This document shows positions 39,504 to 48,331 of a DNA stretch of 64,000 nt, in pieces. The DNA lies in the NCBI RefSeq assembly GCF_036634195.1, contig NZ_JAZIFY010000001.1:2986501-3050500 (forward strand), written 5' to 3'. This stretch comes from Streptomyces sp. P9-A4 (lineage in GTDB: Bacteria; Actinomycetota; Actinomycetes; Streptomycetales; Streptomycetaceae). The first letter of the stretch is position 1. Every line of letters starts with the position of its first letter. The notes under the pieces were generated by a model. That model was not told where the DNA came from. It saw only the letters and a program-made list of their open reading frames with translations, and did no database searches. The position numbers were made by a program, and so were the translations under genes.

Positions 39504-42344
39504 TCAGCGACGGGTCGGAGGGACGGGCAGGACCGGCAGTGAGATCGCCGGGTCGTCGAGGCAGGCGCCGGTCCTCAGGTCGAACTCCTGCTTGTGCAGG
39601 GGGGACGCCACCACCGGCACCCCGTCCCGGCTGCCCATGATCCCGTTCGCGATGACGTCGGCGCCCGTGAACGGGTCCCGGTTGCCCACCGCGTACACCT
39701 CGCCGTCGCCGTCCCGGAACAGCGCCGCCTCGGTGCCGTCCGCGAGCACCGCGGCCCGGCCCCGGCCCGGCTCCAGGAACTCCACCCCGGCCACGTGCGG
39801 CTCGAAGCGGGCCAGCGCCGCCGGGTCGTCGAGGACGGCCTGCCACTCGTCGCGGTAGGCGGCGACGTGCCGGTCCATCTGCGCTTCCAGCTCCGCGCAG
39901 ATCCCGAGCGAGTCCTCGATCAGCACCTCCCTGAGGTGCGCGGTGCCGCCGCCGATCCGCTCCAGCCACGCCGAGGTCCGCTCGAGCCGCTCGCCGGTCC
40001 GTACGTAGTACATGAGGAAGCGGTCGATCAGCGCGAACAGCCCGGCGGCCGAAAGGTCCGAGGCGAGCAGGTCGGCGTGGCGGGGGCTGGTGCCGCCGTT
40101 GCCGCAGACGTACAGGTTCCAGCCGCCGGCGGTCGCGATCACCCCGATGTCCTTGCCGCGGGCCTCCGCGCACTCGCGCAGACAGCCCGAGACCCCGCCC
40201 TTGATCTTGTGCGGGGCGCGCAGGCCCCGGTAGCGGAGCTCCAGGTCGATCGCGAGCTGCACGGAGTCGCCCTGCCCGAAGCGGCAGAACCGGGACCCGA
40301 CACAGGACTTGACCGTGCGGAGCGACTTCCCGTACGCCTGCCCGGACTCGAAACCGACCGCGATCAGCTTCCGCCAGATGGCGGGGAGTTCCTCCTTCCG
40401 GGCGCCGAACAGGTCGATCCGCTGACCTCCGGTGATCTTGCTGTAGAGGCCGTGGTCGCGGGCCACCTCACCGATGGCGATCAGCTGCTCCGCGGTGATC
40501 TCGCCGCCCGGGACGCGGGGCACGACGGAGTACGTGCCGTCCTTCTGGAGGTTGGCGAGGAAGAGGTCGTTGGAGTCCTGGAGGGCGGCCTGCTCACCGT
40601 CGAGGACGTGCCGGAGGCCGAGTTCGGGGGCGAGGGTGCCGAGGACGTTGGCGACGACGGGCTTGCAGACGGTGCAGCCGGAGCCGGCATGCGTGGAGGC
40701 GTCCGCTGAAGCCTGCGCGGAGGCGTCCGTGCCGGTGCCCGCGGGCGCGCTCGCGGGGCCGGAGCCGTACCGCTCCATCAATTCGGTGAAGGACCGGATG
40801 TGCTCGCTCTTCACGAGGGCGTAGATCTCCGGGCGGGACAGCTCGGGGAAGTGCTCGCACAGGCCCTTCCGCCGCTCCACCCCCGCCGCGTCGAGGACGG
40901 CCCGGAGCGTGTTCACACAGCCGCCGCAGCCCGTGCCCGCCTTGGTGCAGCGCTTGATCCCGCCGACATCGGTCAGTCCGTGCTCGGCGATGGCCGCGGA
41001 CACCGCGCCCTTGGTCACGTTGTGGCAGGAGCAGACGACGGCGTCGTCGGGGAGCGCGTCCGCGCCGGGCGGCTGCGCCCCGGCCGCTCCGGCCGGGAGC
41101 AGGAACGCCTCGGGCGGCGCGGGGAGGCGGCGCCCCGCGTGCGGCTTGAGGGAGCCGTACGCCTCGGCGTCGCCGACCAGGATGCCGCCGAGCAGCTGCC
41201 CCTCCGGGCCGAGCAGCAGCTTCTTGTAGACGCCCTCGCGCCCGTCGGAGAACACGATCTGGGTGGCCCGGGGACCGCCGTCCCGGCCGTCCGCGAACGG
41301 GTCCCCGAAGGAGGCCACGTCCGCGCCGAGCAGCTTCAGCTTCGTGGAGGTGTCGGCGCCGGTGAACACCGTCGCGCCCGAGCCCGCGAGCTGGTCCGCG
41401 ACCGCTTCCGCCATCTGGTAGCCGGGGGCGACGAGCCCGTACACCCGCCCGTCGGAGGTCTGCGCGCACTCCCCTACGGCGTACACGTAGGGGTCGGACG
41501 TACGGCAGCGTTCGTCCACCGCCACTCCCCCGCGGTCCCCCACCGCGAGCCCCGCCTCGCGGGCCAGCCGGTCGCGCGGCCGTACCCCGGCGGAGAAGAC
41601 CACCACGTCGGCGGCGAGCCGCTCGCCGTTCGACAGCTTGAGGTGGCGCGCCCGCCCCTCGCCGTCCGTCTCGACCTCGGCGGCGCCGACCCCGGTGTGC
41701 ACGGCCACGCCCATCGACTCGATGGTGGCGCGCAGGGCCGCCGCGCCGCCGTCGTCGACCTGGAGCGGCATCAGCCGGGGCGCGAACTCGACGACGTGGG
41801 TGGCGAGTCCGAGGGTACGCAGCGCCCCGGCCGCCTCCAGGCCCAGGAGGCCGCCGCCGATGACGACACCCGTACGGGCCTGCTCGGCGTACGCGGTGAG
41901 GGCGTCGACGTCGTAGAGCGTGCGGTACGTGAAGCAGCCGGGCGCGTCGGCGCCGGGGATCGGCGGCACGAAGGGGTACGAGCCGGCCGCCAGGACCAGG
42001 GCGTCGTACGCGACGACCGCGCCGGAGGTGGTGGTGACCGTGCGGGCGGCCGTGTCGATGTGCTCGGCGGGGTCCCCGAGCCGCAGGTCGATGCCGTGGC
42101 CGGTGAGGAACTCCGGCGTGGAGAGACCGAGTTGGTTGGGGTCGGTGCCGGTGAAGACGGAGGACAGGTGCACCCGGTCGTAGGCGGGCACATCCTCCTC
42201 GGCGAGGACCGTGACCCGCCAGCCGGGGCCGTCGGGGACGGCCGGGTCGGCGAGCGCCCCGCGCTCGGCGAGGGCCTCAAGGAGCCGGTGGCCGACCATG
42301 CCGTGGCCGATGAGGACGAGGGTCTGTGTCCGCTGGGCGGCCAT
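39504..42344 (-). CDS. nirB: NirB-NirD fusion nitrite reductase
   Basis: The 946-residue cytoplasmic NADH-nitrite reductase makes ammonium from nitrite. In order it has an FAD/NAD-binding domain (GHGMVGHRLLEAL), a BFD-type [2Fe-2S] domain (VVCSCHNVTKG to GCGGCVN), ferredoxin-like halves, and siroheme/4Fe-4S motifs (CVGSRFCRFG and GCLRECAEARG). A C-terminal NirD-like Rieske-fold domain (ALFRDGDGEVYAVGN to VVASPLHKQEFDL) follows; it lacks iron ligands, as NirD does. In most bacteria nirD is a separate gene. ATG 42344 opens MAAQRTQTL. The chelatase for siroheme is encoded divergently at 42762. Confidence 0.88.
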   Translation of the reverse strand: MAAQRTQTLVLIGHGMVGHRLLEALAERGALADPAVPDGPGWRVTVLAEEDVPAYDRVHLSSVFTGTDPNQLGLSTPEFLTGHGIDLRLGDPAEHIDTAARTVTTTSGAVVAYDALVLAAGSYPFVPPIPGADAPGCFTYRTLYDVDALTAYAEQARTGVVIGGGLLGLEAAGALRTLGLATHVVEFAPRLMPLQVDDGGAAALRATIESMGVAVHTGVGAAEVETDGEGRARHLKLSNGERLAADVVVFSAGVRPRDRLAREAGLAVGDRGGVAVDERCRTSDPYVYAVGECAQTSDGRVYGLVAPGYQMAEAVADQLAGSGATVFTGADTSTKLKLLGADVASFGDPFADGRDGGPRATQIVFSDGREGVYKKLLLGPEGQLLGGILVGDAEAYGSLKPHAGRRLPAPPEAFLLPAGAAGAQPPGADALPDDAVVCSCHNVTKGAVSAAIAEHGLTDVGGIKRCTKAGTGCGGCVNTLRAVLDAAGVERRKGLCEHFPELSRPEIYALVKSEHIRSFTELMERYGSGPASAPAGTGTDASAQASADASTHAGSGCTVCKPVVANVLGTLAPELGLRHVLDGEQAALQDSNDLFLANLQKDGTYSVVPRVPGGEITAEQLIAIGEVARDHGLYSKITGGQRIDLFGARKEELPAIWRKLIAVGFESGQAYGKSLRTVKSCVGSRFCRFGQGDSVQLAIDLELRYRGLRAPHKIKGGVSGCLRECAEARGKDIGVIATAGGWNLYVCGNGGTSPRHADLLASDLSAAGLFALIDRFLMYYVRTGERLERTSAWLERIGGGTAHLREVLIEDSLGICAELEAQMDRHVAAYRDEWQAVLDDPAALARFEPHVAGVEFLEPGRGRAAVLADGTEAALFRDGDGEVYAVGNRDPFTGADVIANGIMGSRDGVPVVASPLHKQEFDLRTGACLDDPAISLPVLPVPPTRR

Positions 42345-42380
42345 GGCGGTCTCCGTGGGGGTCGCGTACGTACGGGTTCC

Positions 42381-42450
42381 CCGTACCGGTTCTCCCGTAC
42401 CGGTTCTCCCGTACCGGTTCTCCCGTACGGGTTCTCCCGTACGGGTTCTC
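42381..42450. repeat. Five 14-bp tandem repeats upstream of nirBD
   Basis: Three copies of CCGTACCGGTTCTC are followed by two of CCGTACGGGTTCTC, with no spacers, ending 36 bp from the nirBD start. Each unit contains a GTAC core inside an ACCGGT or ACGGGT context. Confidence 0.9.
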
Positions 42451-42505
42451 CTCCGACCGTAGGGGGGTGGGACGGGCGTGTCGGGGCCGTGAAGGGCCCG
42501 AGGAT

Positions 42506-42523
42506 CAGGGTCTTGTGGCCCTG
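42506..42523. promoter_or_regulatory. Candidate DosR/OsdR-like box
   Basis: CAGGGTCTTGTGGCCCTG has perfect 5-bp outer arms and fits GGGNCTT-N2-G-N-CCC, the general form of boxes bound by DosR/DevR-type regulators. It lies 162-179 bp from nirBD and about 240 bp from cbiX. The binding protein is inferred only. Confidence 0.4.
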
Positions 42524-42761
42524 CCGCCGGGGCCGAACGGCGCGGGTACGGGAGCGCGGCGCGGGCTTAGCGTGAACGGGCGGGGCCGCGCCGACGAACG
42601 ACACCGCGGCGCGGCCCTTCGGGACTTACGAGGTGACCGGAGCGCGGCCCAGCGGGGCGTGGGGCGTGTCCGGGCGGCGGCCCCCCGGCGCGCACGGCGC
42701 GATCAGGTGACGGGCTCCGGGGCGTACAGCCAGGAGTCGCCGGGACCGGATGGAGGCAGGG

Positions 42762-43529
42762 ATGACGCGGGATCTGGTCCTCGCCGTGCACGGCAGCGCC
42801 GTGCCCGAGGCGGGCGAGGCGGTGGCCCGGCTCGCGGACCACGTCCGCCGGCTGACGGGCGCGCCGGTCGCCGTCGGCCATCTCGACCACCGGACGCCCT
42901 CGCTGCCGTACGTCCTCGCCGACCGGCCCGGCGCCGTCGTCGTCCCGCTGCTCCTCGGCGACGGCTACCACCGGACCGTCGACATCCCGGCCGTCGCCCG
43001 CCGCTTCGACTGCGCCGTCACACGCGGGCTGAGCGGCGAGCACGCGGTGGCCCTCGCCCTGTACGGCCGGCTGCGGGCGGCCGAGCGCACGGCGGGCGGC
43101 CCGGCGGACGCGGTCGTGGTCGCGGGCGCGGGCTCCTCCCGGCCCGGCGGCGACGACGGCACCCTCACGGCGGCCCGGCAACTGCGGCTTCTGCTGCCGG
43201 TGCCCGTGACCGTCGCGTACTGCTCGGCGAGCACCCCGGCCCCGGCCGAGGCGGTCGCCCGACTGCACGCGGACGGCTTCCGGCGGGTCGCGGTCGCCGC
43301 CCACCTCCTGGCCCCGGGCCGCTTCACCCGCGCGCTCGCGACGGTCCCGGGCACCTGGACGGTGGCGGCCCCGCTCGCGGACCACGCGCGCGTGGCGGGA
43401 CTTGTGGCGGCGAGGTACGCGGGGACGGTGGCGGAGGCGGGGGCTTCCGCGAGCGGGCGTACGGCGTCGGGAGTACGGGCCCCGGGCACGGAGGTACGCG
43501 CCTCCACGGCGGAGGCACGGGCCGCCTGA
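42762..43529 (+). CDS. CbiX/SirB-type sirohydrochlorin chelatase
   Basis: This 255-residue CbiX-family chelatase has LVLAVHGSAVPEAGEAV at the start (the His is a metal ligand) and VVPLLLGDGYHRTVDIPAV (second His region). A second half with similar fold includes VAVAAHLLAPGRF. Iron insertion into sirohydrochlorin gives siroheme, needed by the divergent nitrite reductase. GGAGG five bases before ATG 42762 supports the start. The last 35 residues are low-complexity. Confidence 0.85.
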   Translation: MTRDLVLAVHGSAVPEAGEAVARLADHVRRLTGAPVAVGHLDHRTPSLPYVLADRPGAVVVPLLLGDGYHRTVDIPAVARRFDCAVTRGLSGEHAVALALYGRLRAAERTAGGPADAVVVAGAGSSRPGGDDGTLTAARQLRLLLPVPVTVAYCSASTPAPAEAVARLHADGFRRVAVAAHLLAPGRFTRALATVPGTWTVAAPLADHARVAGLVAARYAGTVAEAGASASGRTASGVRAPGTEVRASTAEARAA

Positions 43530-43633
43530 GGTCCGTACGGTGCGGGTCGCCTGAGGTCCGTACAACGCCGGGCGCGGTCGCGCAGCGCGTGGCACAGGCG
43601 CGGGAGGCCCTTCCGCTCTGCTGTGCTGGGGTC

Positions 43634-44842
43634 ATGACACAACCGTTCCTCCCCCTCACCGCACGCTCCCGCGAGGAGTCGCACCGGGCGTCCACGCCCC
43701 TGGAACTCTTCTTCGACCTGTGTTTCGTCGTCGCCGTCGCCCAGGCCGGCGCCGAACTCGTGCACGCGGTCGCCGAGGGCCACGCCGGAGAGGGGATCAT
43801 CAACTACGCGATGATCTTCTTCGCGATCTGGTGGGCGTGGATGAACTTCACCTGGTTCGCCTCGGCCTACGACAACGACGACGTCCTGTACCGCGTCATC
43901 ACCCTCCTCCAGATCACCGGTGTGCTCGTCCTCGCCGCCGGAGTCTCGCGGGCCTTCGAGGAGCACGACTTCCTCGTCGTCTACCTCGGCTACGTCGTGA
44001 TGCGGCTCGCGCTCGCCTCGCAGTGGCTGCGCGCCGCGCACCACGCCACCGACCCCGTCGAGCGGACGATGTGCCGGCGGTACGCGGGCGGCGTCCTCAC
44101 CGTGCAGGTCGGCTGGCTCGCCCTCCTCCTCGCGCCGGAACCCGCCCGTCCGTGGGTCTTCCTGGTCATGGCGCTGGCCGAGATGGCCGTACCGCTGTAC
44201 GCGGAGAAGGACGCGCCCAGCACCTGGCACCCGCGCCACATCGCCGAGCGGTACGGCCTGTTCACCATCATCGTGCTGGGCGAGACCGTCGCCGCGGCGA
44301 CGGTCGCCGTGAAGACCGGCATCGCCGAGAACGACGCCCTCGGCGAGGTCCTGCCGATCGCCGCCGGCGGTCTGCTGCTCGTGTTCTCGGCCTGGTGGAT
44401 CTACTTCGTCGTCCCCGCCCACGACCGGCTGACCTCCAGCCGCCAGGGCTTCCTGTGGGGCTACGGCCACTACGTGATCTTCGCGTCGGCCGCCGCGGTG
44501 GGCGCGGGCCTGGAGATCGCCGTCGAACAGGCCGTGGGCAAGGCGCACATCTCCGCCCTCGCCGCCGCGTCGGCGGTGACGATCCCGTCGGCCGTGTTCC
44601 TGATGTCGGTGTGGCTGCTCCACGCGCGCTACTTCAAGGTCGGCCTGACCCAGCAGCTCGTGCTGCCCGTCTCGGCGCTCGCGATCCTGCTGTGCTCCTT
44701 CGCGGGCCGCTGGGCGGTCCTGGCGGCCGGGCTGGTCGCGGCGGCGACGGTGGCGATCGGGGTGACCCTGACGGCGGGGAACCCGGCGACGCGTGGGGGC
44801 GGCGGGGGTACGGGTTCCCTCCGGGGCGCCGAACGCTCCTGA
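43634..44842 (+). CDS. Low temperature requirement A (LtrA)-like membrane protein
   Basis: The 402-residue protein has about 12 membrane helices and the family signature STPLELFFDLCFVVAVAQ at the N-terminus, followed by WAWMNFTWFASAYDNDD and HIAERYGLFTIIVLGET. The family was named from a Listeria cold-growth phenotype, but its biochemistry is unknown. It is alone between the chelatase and the AfsR-like gene. The C-terminus ends in a Gly-rich tail. Confidence 0.85.
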   Translation: MTQPFLPLTARSREESHRASTPLELFFDLCFVVAVAQAGAELVHAVAEGHAGEGIINYAMIFFAIWWAWMNFTWFASAYDNDDVLYRVITLLQITGVLVLAAGVSRAFEEHDFLVVYLGYVVMRLALASQWLRAAHHATDPVERTMCRRYAGGVLTVQVGWLALLLAPEPARPWVFLVMALAEMAVPLYAEKDAPSTWHPRHIAERYGLFTIIVLGETVAAATVAVKTGIAENDALGEVLPIAAGGLLLVFSAWWIYFVVPAHDRLTSSRQGFLWGYGHYVIFASAAAVGAGLEIAVEQAVGKAHISALAAASAVTIPSAVFLMSVWLLHARYFKVGLTQQLVLPVSALAILLCSFAGRWAVLAAGLVAAATVAIGVTLTAGNPATRGGGGGTGSLRGAERS

Positions 44843-44872
44843 ACCGCCGCGCCCTGCGCGACAATCCGGCCC

Positions 44873-47587
44873 ATGGTCTTCCGTGTCCTCGGCCCGCTCT
44901 CCGTCTCCGGCGCCGACGCCGACGCCGCCCCGATACCCGTCGCCGGCGGCCCCAAGGTGCGGGCGCTGCTCGCGCTGCTGCTGCTCGACGCGGGCCGGAC
45001 GGTCTCCGTGGAGCGGCTCGTCGACGGCCTGTACGGGGAGACTCCGCCCGCCGGGGCCGGGGGCGCCCTCCAGGCCCAGGTCTCCCGGCTGCGCCGGGTG
45101 CTGCCGCCGGACGCGACGGTCGAGTTCTCCCCCGCCGGATACCGGCTGCGCCTCGCGGACGCGGAGGAGGCCGTCGACGCGCTCCGGTTCGAGCGGCTGG
45201 TACGGGAGGGGGCGCGGGTGCGGGCGGCGGGGGACCCCGTACGCGCGCGCGTGCTGCTGCGGCAGGCGCTCGGGCTGTGGCGGGGACCGGCGCTCGCGGA
45301 CGTACGGGACGCGCCTTTCGCGGCGGGTGCGGCGGCGCGGCTGGAGGGGCTGCGCCTGAACGCGGTCGAGGAGTGCGCGGCGGCGGAGCTGGCGGTCGGC
45401 GGTGACCTGACCGCACTCGCCGGGGAGTTGGACGGGGCGGCCCGGGAGCATCCGTTGCGGGAGCGGCTGCGGGGGCTCCAGATGCGGGCGCTGGCCGCGT
45501 CGGGGCGGCAGGCGGAGGCGCTGGCGGTGTACGAGGAGGTACGGGCGGCGCTGGCCGGGGAGTTGGGGGCGGATCCGTCGCCGGAGTTGTCCGCCGTGCA
45601 CCTGGAGGTGCTGCGGGGCGGGGGTCCGAAGGGCGGCGGGACGACCCCGGAGCGAACGGTTCCGCCCCTGCCGGCACCGCTGACCGACTTCGTCGGCCGG
45701 GAACGGGAACGGGAGCGGCTGACCACGCTGGTGACGGCCGCGCGGCTGGTGACCCTGGTGGGGCCGGGCGGCGCGGGCAAGACACGACTGGCACTGGAGG
45801 TGGGCGCAAAACTCCCGGGCGAGGTCAGGTTCGTGGACTTGGCGGCGGTTGCGGGGGCGGGGGCAGGCACGAGGCCGGGGCAGGCGTCGGGATTCGGGCC
45901 CGGGGCAGCCGCACGGCCGGACACCGGAGCCGGGGCGGCCGGGCCGGGTCCGAGCACCAGGTCCGGAACGAACCCTGGGCCCGGTGCAGGGCCGGCGGAC
46001 GTGTGGGTGGGTGCCGACGGAGGGGCTTCGGGAGAGGGGGACGGGTTCGGGGACGTGTCCGCCGCGTTCGCCGCCGCGCTCGGGCTGCGCGGTACTGCCC
46101 GGCTGGAGACGGCGCTGGCCGGGCGGCCCGTGCTGCTCATCGTGGACAACTGCGAGCACGTCGTCGCCGAGACGGCCGTCCTCGTACGGCGCCTGCTCGC
46201 CGCCTGCCCCGCGCTCCGGGTCCTCACGACGAGCCGGGAGGCGCTCGGGATCACCGGCGAATCGCTGCTGCCGCTGGGGGCGCTCGCCCCGGAGGCGGCG
46301 CGGGAGCTGTTCGTCCGCCGGGCGGCGGCCGTACGGCCCGGTTTCACCGGGCACGCGCGCGTGGCGGAGCTCTGCGCCGAGCTCGACGGGCTCCCGCTGG
46401 CCGTCGAGCTCGCGGCGGCCCGGCTGCGGTCGCTGTCCGTGGAGGAGCTCGCGGACGGCCTGGGCGAGCGCTTCGAGCTGCTGTCGCGCGGTGACCGCAC
46501 CGCGCCGGAACGGCACCGTACGCTCCGGGCGGTGGTCGACTGGAGCTGGTCGCTGCTCGAACCCGCCGAACGGGAACTGGCCGCACGGCTCTCGGTGTTC
46601 CGGGGCGGCGCCACGGCCGATGCGGTGGCCCGGGTGAGCGGGGCGGGGCGCGGGACGCTCGCCTCGCTCGTGGAGAAGTCGCTGGTGGAGGCGCGGGACG
46701 GCCGCTACCGGATGCTGGAGACGATCCGCGCGCACGCGGCGGAGCGGCTCCCGGAGGGAGACCCGGTGTTCGCCGCCCATCACGCGTACTACCGGGCGCT
46801 CGCGGAGGCGGCCGACCCGGAACTGCGCGGTCCCGCCCAGCTGGAGTGGCTGGCCCGGCTCGACGCCGAGGACGCGAACCTGCGGGCGGCGCTGCGCAGG
46901 GGCGCGCCGGAGGAGGGACTGCGGCTGGTGGCGGCGCTGACCCCGTACTGGTGGCTGCGCGGCCTCAGGGCCCAGGTCGCGGCGATGGCGGCGGACCTCC
47001 TGGACCGCGTGGCGCCGACGGCGGACGCGGGGACGGGGGGCGGCGCGGACCTCGGTGAGGAGTACGCGCTGTGCGTGCTCGCCGCCGGGGTGCGGGACGG
47101 TGTCCACGTCGAGCGCGCACGGGAGTTCCTCCGTGCCCGTACCTCCCCGCTCCGTCAGCCGTACACCGCGTTCCTCTGGTCGACCGCGATCGGCCCCCTG
47201 GACGGGATCCGGCTCGGGGACGACCCCTGGTCCCGCGCCCTGGGGCTCGTCGGCCGCGCCCACCTGACGACCGTGCCCGCCGAGGCCGAGGCGCTCCTCA
47301 CCGACGCCCTCGCCGGCTTCCGCGCGCTCGGTGAGCGCTGGGGGACGGCCACCGCCCTGGAGGGTCTCGCCGCACTCTCGGACCGTCCCCTGTCGCTCCT
47401 CGCGGAGGCCCTGGCGCTCTTCGAGTCGCTGGGCGTAGCCGAGGACGTCGTCGACCTGCTCCTCCGCCGAGCCGCCCTCCACGAAGCCGCGGGCGCCCCC
47501 GAATCGGCGACGTCCGACCGCACGCGCGCACGTGACACCGCCCACCGCGCGGGCCTCACCGACCCGACCGCCACACTGTCCCCGTGA
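44873..47587 (+). CDS. AfsR/SARP-type regulator with NB-ARC and TPR
   Basis: The 904-residue regulator has an OmpR-type winged helix (residues 1-90) and a BTAD domain (about 90-235, with AREHPLRERLRGLQMRAL). An NB-ARC ATPase follows, with Walker A GPGGAGKTRLA at 297 and Walker B VLLIVDNCEH, and then helical TPR-like sequence. Such STAND proteins switch on antibiotic or developmental genes when a ligand or nucleotide state changes. Between Walker A and Walker B there is a Gly/Ala/Pro-rich insert of about 65 residues (325-390) that other family members usually lack. No biosynthetic cluster is adjacent, so its target is unknown. Confidence 0.85.
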   Translation: MVFRVLGPLSVSGADADAAPIPVAGGPKVRALLALLLLDAGRTVSVERLVDGLYGETPPAGAGGALQAQVSRLRRVLPPDATVEFSPAGYRLRLADAEEAVDALRFERLVREGARVRAAGDPVRARVLLRQALGLWRGPALADVRDAPFAAGAAARLEGLRLNAVEECAAAELAVGGDLTALAGELDGAAREHPLRERLRGLQMRALAASGRQAEALAVYEEVRAALAGELGADPSPELSAVHLEVLRGGGPKGGGTTPERTVPPLPAPLTDFVGRERERERLTTLVTAARLVTLVGPGGAGKTRLALEVGAKLPGEVRFVDLAAVAGAGAGTRPGQASGFGPGAAARPDTGAGAAGPGPSTRSGTNPGPGAGPADVWVGADGGASGEGDGFGDVSAAFAAALGLRGTARLETALAGRPVLLIVDNCEHVVAETAVLVRRLLAACPALRVLTTSREALGITGESLLPLGALAPEAARELFVRRAAAVRPGFTGHARVAELCAELDGLPLAVELAAARLRSLSVEELADGLGERFELLSRGDRTAPERHRTLRAVVDWSWSLLEPAERELAARLSVFRGGATADAVARVSGAGRGTLASLVEKSLVEARDGRYRMLETIRAHAAERLPEGDPVFAAHHAYYRALAEAADPELRGPAQLEWLARLDAEDANLRAALRRGAPEEGLRLVAALTPYWWLRGLRAQVAAMAADLLDRVAPTADAGTGGGADLGEEYALCVLAAGVRDGVHVERAREFLRARTSPLRQPYTAFLWSTAIGPLDGIRLGDDPWSRALGLVGRAHLTTVPAEAEALLTDALAGFRALGERWGTATALEGLAALSDRPLSLLAEALALFESLGVAEDVVDLLLRRAALHEAAGAPESATSDRTRARDTAHRAGLTDPTATLSP

Positions 47588-48180
47588 CCGCCACCGGCAA
47601 CGCCTTCGTCGTCGTCTCCGGGCTGCCCGCGAGCGGGAAGAGCACCATCGCCCACGGGCTCGCCACCCGGCTCGGCCTCCCCGTCCTCGACAAGGACGTG
47701 ATCCTGGAGTCGCTGTACGACTCCCTCGGCGTCGGCGACCACTCCTGGCGGCACCGGCTGAGCCGGGCCGCAAACGACGTCCTGTACGCCCTCGCCGCCG
47801 ACGCCGGGCGTGCCGTCCTCGTCAACTGGTGGCACCGCGACACCGCCCCCGACCGTCTCCGGGCACTCGGCGGAACCCTCGTCGAGGTGTTCTGCGCCTG
47901 CGACCCGGCACTGGTCACCGAGCGGTTCCGTACGCGCGAACGGCATCCCGGCCATCTCGACCACGAACTCGGTCCCCAGCAGCTCCGCGACCGCGTCGCC
48001 GCCTGGGCCGCCCGCCCCGGCCCTCTCGGGCTCGGCCCGGCCCGTACGCCCGGCGCACGCCCCCTCGTGGTCGACACGAACCGGCCCGTCGACGCCGCCA
48101 GCCTCGCCCGGCTCGCCCACGAGGTCCGTCTCGCCCTCCCCGCGCCGGGAGCCGGGCCGCGGCCCACCGTCCACGGCTGA
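47584..48180 (+). CDS. P-loop kinase / AAA-type ATPase
   Basis: The 198-residue P-loop protein has SGLPASGKSTIAHGLA at the N-terminus and DKDVILESLYD, typical of small-molecule kinases (zeta-toxin/CPT-like group). An Arg in RFRTRERHPGH probably acts in the lid. The substrate is unknown. GTG 47584 overlaps the stop of the AfsR-like gene (GTGA), so the two are translationally coupled, which suggests a shared pathway. Confidence 0.75.
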   Translation: MTATGNAFVVVSGLPASGKSTIAHGLATRLGLPVLDKDVILESLYDSLGVGDHSWRHRLSRAANDVLYALAADAGRAVLVNWWHRDTAPDRLRALGGTLVEVFCACDPALVTERFRTRERHPGHLDHELGPQQLRDRVAAWAARPGPLGLGPARTPGARPLVVDTNRPVDAASLARLAHEVRLALPAPGAGPRPTVHG

Positions 48181-48331
48181 CGGACCCCCGGCTCACGGCC
48201 CGGCCGACGCCCGCCCGCCCGCGCCGTCAGACCCCGTCAGCCGGCCGTCAGCCCCTCGTCAGCGGTCCCCGCGAAGGTTCACCCGTGCCCCGGGGAGAGC
48301 CTGGGGAGACGGACCACCCGAGGAGACCGCC

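Larger units (their letters stand above)
42345..42761. other. nirBD-cbiX intergenic region
   Basis: Four hundred bases between divergent genes hold five 14-bp tandem repeats (42381-42450), a partial dyad (42506-42523) and otherwise GC-rich sequence in which I see no further gene. Confidence 0.6.

Noticed and set aside
42965..47773. 1602-codon minus-strand open frame
   Set aside because: It lies antisense to LtrA-like and AfsR-like genes with clear motifs; GC-rich third positions keep antisense frames open.
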